The position numbers and the translations under genes are program-made. From Hyphomicrobiales bacterium (GTDB lineage: Bacteria > Pseudomonadota > Alphaproteobacteria > Rhizobiales > JALURZ01), in contig JALURZ010000177.1 of NCBI GenBank assembly GCA_027058735.1, forward strand, positions 1 to 10,588: a stretch of DNA of 10,588 nt, written 5' to 3'. Below the pieces are notes generated by a model. It made no database searches. It saw only the letters and a program-made list of their open reading frames with translations, and was not told the DNA's origin. Positions 6,200 to 10,588 of this stretch are shown here, piece by piece (position 1 is the first letter of the stretch; every line of letters begins with the position of its first letter).

Positions 6200-7780
6200 A
6201 TGGCCCCGCGCGTATTGATTGCAGACAAGATGAGCCCGCTGGCGGAAGAGGTTTTCAGGCAACGCGGTGTCGAGGCCGATGTGGTTCCCGGTCTTGAGCG
6301 TGATGCTCTCATCGAGATCATCGGCAAATATGACGGACTGGCCGTGCGCTCCGCGACCAGGGTGACGGAAAAAGTGCTGGCGGCGGCGAAAGGCCTGAAG
6401 GTGATCGGGCGCGCGGGCATCGGCGTCGACAATATCGATTGCGCGGCCGCGACGGCTGCCGGCATAATCGTCATGAACACGCCGTTCGGCAATTCGATCA
6501 CGACGGCGGAACACGCCATCACCTTGATGCTGGCGCTGGCCCGGCAGATTCCGCAGGCGGACCGCTCGACCCGGGCAGGCAAATGGGAAAAAAGCCGGTT
6601 CATGGGAACCGAGATCACCGGCAAGACGCTCGGGATCATCGGCTGTGGCAATATCGGCTCCATCGTCGCGGACCGCGCCATTGCGCTGAAAATGAAGGTG
6701 GTCGCGTTCGATCCGTTCCTGACGCCGGACCGCGCGCAGACGATCGGCGTGGAAAAGGTCGATCTCGACGGGCTGCTCGCCCGCGCGGATTTTATTTCGC
6801 TGCACACCCCGCTCACCGACAAAACCCGCAATATCATCGACGAGGCCGCCCTGGCGAAAACGAAAAAGGGCGTGCGCATCGTCAATTGCGCGCGCGGCGG
6901 GCTGGTTGTGGAGGCCGCGCTGAAGGCCGCGCTGGAGAGCGGTCAGGTGGCCGGCGCCGCACTGGACGTCTTCGAAAGCGAACCGGCGAAGGAAAATGCG
7001 CTGTTTGGCCTCGACAACGTCATCTGCACCCCGCATCTGGGGGCCTCGACCCTCGAAGCGCAGGAGAATGTCGCCGTTCAGGTGGCCGGACAGATCGCCG
7101 ATTACCTGCTCACCGGCGCGGTGACCAACGCCCTTAACATGCCCTCGATCAGCGCCGAGGAGGCGCCGCGGCTCAAGCCCTTCGTGGCGCTGGCCGAGCA
7201 ACTGGGATCGTTTGCCGGGCAGTTGACGGAAACCGGCCTGAAGGGCGTGCGGATCGAATATGCCGGTGCGGTCAGCGAGATGAACACCAGCGCGCTGACA
7301 TCGGCGTTGCTGGCGGGCTTCCTGCGTCCGATCCTGAGCGAGGTGAACATGGTCAGCGCGCCGGTCATCGCGCGCGATCGCGGGGTCGCGGTGGAAGAAG
7401 TCAAGCGTGGCCGCGAAGGCGCGTTCGAAAACTATATCCGGCTGTCAATCGAAACCGAACGCAACACCCGCTCGGTCGCGGGTACCGTGTTTTCGGACGG
7501 CAAGCCGCGCATCATTCAGGTGAAGGGCATCAATCTGGAGGCCGAACTGGGACCACATATGCTCTATGTCACCAACGACGACAAGCCGGGGTTCATCGGC
7601 GCGCTGGGCATGGCGCTCGGCGATGCCGGAGTCAATATCGCGACCTTCCATCTTGGCCGCCTGAAGGCCGGCGGCGACGCCATTGCCCTCATCGAAGTGG
7701 ATGAGGCGATCGGGCAACCGGTGCTGGAAACCCTGCTGGCGCTGCCTCATGTGCGCCGCGCCCGGGCGCTCAATTTCTGA
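6200..7780 (+). CDS. serA: D-3-phosphoglycerate dehydrogenase (type 1, with ACT domain)
   Basis: SerA oxidises 3-phosphoglycerate with NAD+ to 3-phosphohydroxypyruvate, the committed step of serine synthesis. At 526 residues it is the long, type 1 form. Order of parts: substrate-binding domain (about 1-100 and 285-315), NAD-binding Rossmann domain with GCGNIG at 148-153, catalytic Arg232 in NCARGG, Glu261 in SEP and His279 in TPHLGAST, then an intervening allosteric substrate-binding domain (about 320-450), and a C-terminal ACT domain (about 454-526, beginning MLYVTNDDKPGFIGALG). ACT domains bind serine in many SerA enzymes, so feedback inhibition is plausible but not proven. It follows serC at 45 bases on the same strand and should share its promoter. 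No convincing intrinsic terminator follows. Confidence 0.97.
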   Translation: MAPRVLIADKMSPLAEEVFRQRGVEADVVPGLERDALIEIIGKYDGLAVRSATRVTEKVLAAAKGLKVIGRAGIGVDNIDCAAATAAGIIVMNTPFGNSITTAEHAITLMLALARQIPQADRSTRAGKWEKSRFMGTEITGKTLGIIGCGNIGSIVADRAIALKMKVVAFDPFLTPDRAQTIGVEKVDLDGLLARADFISLHTPLTDKTRNIIDEAALAKTKKGVRIVNCARGGLVVEAALKAALESGQVAGAALDVFESEPAKENALFGLDNVICTPHLGASTLEAQENVAVQVAGQIADYLLTGAVTNALNMPSISAEEAPRLKPFVALAEQLGSFAGQLTETGLKGVRIEYAGAVSEMNTSALTSALLAGFLRPILSEVNMVSAPVIARDRGVAVEEVKRGREGAFENYIRLSIETERNTRSVAGTVFSDGKPRIIQVKGINLEAELGPHMLYVTNDDKPGFIGALGMALGDAGVNIATFHLGRLKAGGDAIALIEVDEAIGQPVLETLLALPHVRRARALNF

Positions 7781-8074
7781 TCGCGTATCTGCGGCGGGCC
7801 TGGGGGCTGGAAACGGATGATGCCGGTTTTCCGCCCGCCAGACGGCAGGATGCGCGGAAATTGCGCTTTGCGCGCCCCCTCGCCGCCGGTCGTTGCAAAT
7901 ACGGCGCTCTCGGGCATGATCCCGGTGTGGCGACGGGGTGCCGATTTTCTTGGGAATCGGACTTTTGTGATGTAACCATGGTCAACGGCCCAGGGTGCGC
8001 GATTGTTGCATTCCGGGCCGTTCGCATGGGCGCGATCCATCGCGGCGCGGGAAAGACGCGGGAGACAGGTGGCA
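7781..8074 (+). other. Non-coding gap between serA and purA
   Basis: This 294-base gap has no credible gene; small open frames on both strands look like GC-rich noise. It holds an irregular stem at 7793-7839 (GGCGGG with CCCGCC and inner GGAAA with TTTCC, with a large asymmetric loop), a hairpin CCGATT/AATCGG at 7941-7960 followed by a short ACTTTTG, and the longer purA leader hairpin at 7984-8022. The hairpin at 7941-7960 could weakly terminate serA transcription, but its T-run is only four bases and starts late. In some alphaproteobacteria hisZ lies between serA and purA; it is absent here. A purA promoter is not clear; CTTGGG (7949-7954) and TGTAAC (7971-7976) with 16-base spacing are only a weak candidate. 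Confidence 0.5.
7984..8022 (+). promoter_or_regulatory. Extended hairpin in the purA leader
   Basis: AACGGCCC (7984-7991) pairs perfectly with GGGCCGTT (8015-8022). Inside, after an A-C mismatch, GGG (7993-7995) can pair with UUC (8011-8013) using two G-U pairs, and UGCG (7996-7999) with UGCA (8007-8010), closing a seven-base loop. It lies 52 bases before the purA start, with no T-run. A leader regulatory structure is possible. I do not recognise it as a known family. Confidence 0.45.
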
Positions 8075-9367
8075 ATGGCCAATGTGGTGGTGGTCGGTTC
8101 CCAGTGGGGCGATGAGGGCAAGGGCAAGATTGTCGACTGGCTGAGCGAGCGCGCCGATATCGTGGTGCGCTTTCAGGGCGGTCATAACGCCGGTCACACG
8201 CTGGTGATCGATGGGGTGACCTACAAGCTTTCGCTGCTGCCCTCAGGCGTGGTGCGCCCCGGCAAGCTGGGGGTTATCGGCAACGGCGTCGTGATCGACC
8301 CGTGGGCGCTGCTGGAGGAAATCGCGCGCATCGGCGAACAGGGGATCCGCATCGACCGCGACCGGCTGCGGATCGCCGCCAATGCGACGCTGATCCTGCC
8401 GCTGCACCGCAACCTGGACAATATTCGCGAAAAGGCCGCCGGCAAGGGCAGGATCGGCACCACCGGGCGCGGCATCGGCCCGGCTTATGAGGACAAGGTG
8501 GGACGGCGCGCCATCCGGGTCATGGACCTGCAGAACCTCGATACCCTGCCGCGCAAGATCGCCCGCATTCTGACCCATCACAACGCGCTCAGGCGCGGTC
8601 TGGGCGAGCCGGAGATCGATGGCGATGAATTGCTCGCCGCCCTCGAAGAGGTCGCGCCCAAAATCCTGCCCTTTGTCGACAGCATCTGGAACCTGCTGGA
8701 CAAGGCGCGGCGCGCCGGCAAGCGGATCCTGTTCGAGGGCGCCCAGGGCATGCTGCTCGACATCGATCACGGCACCTATCCGTTCGTGACCTCGTCGAAC
8801 ACGGTGGCCGCGCAGGCGGCCACGGGATCGGGCATCGGACCGGGCGCCATCGACTATGTTCTCGGCATCACCAAGGCCTATACGACCCGGGTCGGCATGG
8901 GGCCGTTTCCAACCGAACAGGACAATGAAATCGGCCGCACGCTGGGCGAAAAGGGCCATGAATTCGGCACCGTCACCGGGCGCGGGCGGCGCTGCGGCTG
9001 GTTCGATGCGGTGCTGGTGCGCCAGGCGATCAAGACATCGGGCATCGACGGTGTGGCGCTGACCAAGCTCGATATTCTGGACGGGTTCCCTGAAATCAGG
9101 GTGTGCACCGGTTACCGGCTCGATGGCGCGGACATCGACCATCTGCCCGCCAGCGAAGGCGCGCAGGCCCGCGTCGAGGCGCAATACGAGACCCTGGAAG
9201 GCTGGGAAGGCACCACCGCGGGCGCGCGCTCCTGGAACGACCTGCCGGCCCAGGCGGTGAAATATGTGCGCCATGTGGAAGAACTGATCGAAGCGCCGGT
9301 CGCGCTGCTGTCCACAAGCCCCGAGCGCAATGACACCATCTTGATGAAAGACCCGTTCGAGGATTAG
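8075..9367 (+). CDS. purA: Adenylosuccinate synthetase
   Basis: PurA joins IMP and aspartate using GTP to form adenylosuccinate, the first committed step to AMP, in the cytoplasm. The 430-residue length is standard. QWGDEGKGK at 10-18 is the GTP-binding loop with catalytic Asp13; NAGHT at 38-42 supplies His41; GTTGRGIGPAY at 128-138 contacts IMP; TSSNT at 239-243, GTVTGRGRRCGWFD at 298-311 and TKLD at 330-333 (guanine recognition) are all intact. The start is ATG 8075, where MANVVVVGSQWGDEG matches the family, with GGAG ten bases upstream; the open frame back to 8003 has no family match. A long hairpin lies in the leader. A weak GC stem (GCCCG 9368-9372 with CGGGC 9401-9405) follows without a T-run. 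Confidence 0.98.
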   Translation: MANVVVVGSQWGDEGKGKIVDWLSERADIVVRFQGGHNAGHTLVIDGVTYKLSLLPSGVVRPGKLGVIGNGVVIDPWALLEEIARIGEQGIRIDRDRLRIAANATLILPLHRNLDNIREKAAGKGRIGTTGRGIGPAYEDKVGRRAIRVMDLQNLDTLPRKIARILTHHNALRRGLGEPEIDGDELLAALEEVAPKILPFVDSIWNLLDKARRAGKRILFEGAQGMLLDIDHGTYPFVTSSNTVAAQAATGSGIGPGAIDYVLGITKAYTTRVGMGPFPTEQDNEIGRTLGEKGHEFGTVTGRGRRCGWFDAVLVRQAIKTSGIDGVALTKLDILDGFPEIRVCTGYRLDGADIDHLPASEGAQARVEAQYETLEGWEGTTAGARSWNDLPAQAVKYVRHVEELIEAPVALLSTSPERNDTILMKDPFED

Positions 9368-9430
9368 GCCCGATCCGGCGTGCATCCGGTCTGTGCGGTC
9401 CGGGCAAATTGCCGCAGCCTTGTACGCCCC

Positions 9431-9461
9431 TTGACCTTCCAGTTGCTGGAATCCACATATC
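9431..9461 (+). promoter_or_regulatory. CueR-type copper-responsive promoter/operator
   Basis: TTGACC (9431-9436) is a good -35. The spacer holds a perfect dyad TTCCAG-TTG-CTGGAA (9437-9451), and the likely -10 is CATATC (9456-9461), giving the stretched 19-base spacing typical of MerR-family promoters. The pattern closely resembles the E. coli copA promoter (ACCTTCC then TGGAAGG in the spacer). CueR activates such promoters when it binds Cu(I) or Ag(I). The genes directly downstream are a Met-rich membrane protein and a CueO-like oxidase, so function and site agree. No cueR gene is in the window. Confidence 0.82.
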
Positions 9462-9497
9462 CGCAGTATCGCGGTTTCACGAAAAGGAGCGGTCACG

Positions 9498-9812
9498 ATG
9501 TTGTACAATACTCTGTCGGACGCCGGTTCCATGTATTCCGATTGGGGGAGCGCTATGATGTCAGGCTGGGGCGGTATGTTCTTTTTTCCTCTCATTCCCA
9601 TCATTTTTCTGGGCCTGCTTGTGTGGCTGATCGTTTTTCTGGTGCGCGGCGGATCGGGACGTGACGGAATCGCCGAAAGCGCAACAGCGCTCGATATTCT
9701 GCAGGCCCGGTTCGCGCGCGGCGAGATCGATCAGACAGAGTATGAAGAACGCCGCGATGTGCTGAGCGGCGGGGCCGGCGCGGCCAAACCGCGCGTGAAA
9801 AAGGCCAGGTGA
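9498..9812 (+). CDS. Small SHOCT-domain membrane protein, copper-operon partner
   Basis: The 104-residue product has a short N-terminus rich in Met, Trp and Gly (Met at 1, 12, 20, 21 and 27, with DWGSAMMSGWGGM at 15-27), one membrane helix at about 28-49, a short linker, and a C-terminal SHOCT motif at about 65-89 (ALDILQARFARGEIDQTEYEERRDVL), ending in a basic tail. SHOCT is a short helical domain often found at protein ends, with poorly defined function, possibly oligomerisation. The Arg after the helix suggests N-terminus outside and SHOCT inside, which would place the Met cluster in the periplasm where it might bind Cu(I); this is inference. ATG 9498 has AGGAG eight bases upstream. It is the first gene after the CueR-type promoter, and its stop overlaps the oxidase start in TGATG. 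Confidence 0.87.
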   Translation: MLYNTLSDAGSMYSDWGSAMMSGWGGMFFFPLIPIIFLGLLVWLIVFLVRGGSGRDGIAESATALDILQARFARGEIDQTEYEERRDVLSGGAGAAKPRVKKAR

Positions 9813-10588
9813 TGATCGCGCGGCGCACGTTTCTCATGGGCGCGGCAGCCGGCGCCGCAGTGATCGCCGGTCGCCTGCCCGGCGTATCCTGGGCGCAGGG
9901 AGCAGACGCGAGCCCGCTGAAAATCCCGCCTCTGGACGAGGGGCGCATGAACGGCGGCGTGCGCCGCTTTGCCCTTGAGCTCGCCCGCGGCAGCGTCAGT
10001 TTCCAGCCGGGCCGCAGAACCGCGACGCTCGGCGTCAATGGCGACTTTCTCGGCCCGGTGCTGCGCATGCGCGCGGGCGACAGGGTGCGTTTCGATGTGC
10101 GCAACGGGATCGGCGAGCCGACGACCGTGCACTGGCACGGGTTCCGCCTTCCCGCGGCGGCCGATGGCGGGCCGCATCAGACCATCGCCGCCGGCGATGT
10201 CTGGTCCCCCGCCTTCGAAATCCGCCAGCATGCGGCGACCTACTGGTATCACTCCCACATGCTGCACCGCACCGGCGAGCAGGTGAACCGCGGCCTCGCC
10301 GGCCTGATGATCGTGGACGACGATGAGAGCGGCGCTCTGGCGCTGCCAAAGGACTACGGCATCGACGATATCCCGCTGGTCATTCAGGACCGTTCGTTCG
10401 ATGAGGCGGGCAATTTCCGCTATGTGAGCGCCATGCCCCACGTGATGATGGGCTTTCGCGGCGGCACGATCCTCGTCAACGGCACGCTCAAACCCTATTT
10501 CGCCGCCACCCGGCAATTGATCCGGTTCCGCATCCTGAACGGCTCCAACGCCCGGACCTATAATCTGGGTTTGAGCGTGCCGTTGACG
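9812..10588 (+). CDS. Tat-exported multicopper oxidase, CueO-like (partial, 3' end beyond the window)
   Basis: The first 259 residues are present, open to the right edge. MIARRTFLMG followed by an Ala-rich hydrophobic stretch is a twin-arginine signal, so the folded, copper-loaded enzyme is exported to the periplasm; cleavage is likely near VSWAQG. The first cupredoxin domain spans about 50-170 and contains HWHG (His107, His109) and YHSHM (His147, His149), the first four ligands of the trinuclear copper cluster. DGGPHQ at 118-123 and GLAGLMIVDDDE at 161-172 follow the CueO pattern. A second cupredoxin domain begins near 185. The type 1 copper site and remaining ligands would lie past the edge. 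CueO-type enzymes oxidise Cu(I) to Cu(II) with O2 to protect the periplasm. ATG 9812 shares one base with the SHOCT gene stop, so translation is probably coupled. Confidence 0.93.
   Translation, partial: MIARRTFLMGAAAGAAVIAGRLPGVSWAQGADASPLKIPPLDEGRMNGGVRRFALELARGSVSFQPGRRTATLGVNGDFLGPVLRMRAGDRVRFDVRNGIGEPTTVHWHGFRLPAAADGGPHQTIAAGDVWSPAFEIRQHAATYWYHSHMLHRTGEQVNRGLAGLMIVDDDESGALALPKDYGIDDIPLVIQDRSFDEAGNFRYVSAMPHVMMGFRGGTILVNGTLKPYFAATRQLIRFRILNGSNARTYNLGLSVPLT

Noticed and set aside
7793..7839. Stem after serA as an intrinsic terminator
   Set aside because: It has a ten-to-one asymmetric internal loop and no T-run downstream.
9368..9405. GC stem after purA as a terminator
   Set aside because: Only five outer pairs with internal mismatches and a large loop, and no T-run follows.
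8243..9604. Long open frame on the minus strand opposite purA
   Set aside because: It mirrors purA codons, which is common in GC-rich genes, and its translation has no recognisable domain; purA is unambiguous.

Overview
The window reads as a chromosomal segment of a GC-rich alphaproteobacterium. The evidence is the folP-glmM pair, the serC-serA pair followed by purA, a SerC of the alphaproteobacterial type with a matching serC-leader RNA, and a perfect CtrA-type TTAA-N7-TTAA box. I cannot place it to order or genus. Most of the window is core metabolism, with a copper-response operon at the right edge. I see no phage, insertion sequence, CRISPR array, rRNA or tRNA.

Layout, left to right. (1) Positions 1-1659, plus strand: the last 54 codons of folP, a promoter-like region, then glmM. 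(2) Positions 1640-3723, minus strand: a class V-fold PLP enzyme and, sharing four bases with it, a ten-helix EamA/DMT transporter. The transporter converges on glmM with a 20-base overlap of coding ends. (3) Positions 3724-4140: a divergent, locally AT-rich control region with an inverted repeat, a CtrA box, a possible promoter and a strong 5'-UTR hairpin. It serves the PLP enzyme on one side and a small outer-membrane beta-barrel protein (4141-4809) on the other. The barrel gene ends in a strong intrinsic terminator. (4) Positions 4900-7780: promoter, leader RNA, serC and serA, giving steps one and two of serine biosynthesis. (5) Positions 7781-8074: a non-coding gap with hairpins, then purA (8075-9367). 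(6) Positions 9431-10588: a CueR-type (MerR-family) copper promoter driving a small Met-rich SHOCT membrane protein, translationally coupled to a Tat-exported CueO-like multicopper oxidase that runs off the right edge.

The genes form four functional groups: folate and cell-wall precursor synthesis (folP, glmM), an uncharacterised enzyme-exporter pair, serine and adenylate biosynthesis (serC, serA, purA), and copper detoxification. No gene here looks like a wholly new system. The parts most worth following up are the CueR-controlled SHOCT/oxidase operon, the serC leader whose last stem covers the ribosome binding site, the 38-bp inverted repeat and CtrA box in the divergent region, and the hairpin in the purA leader.
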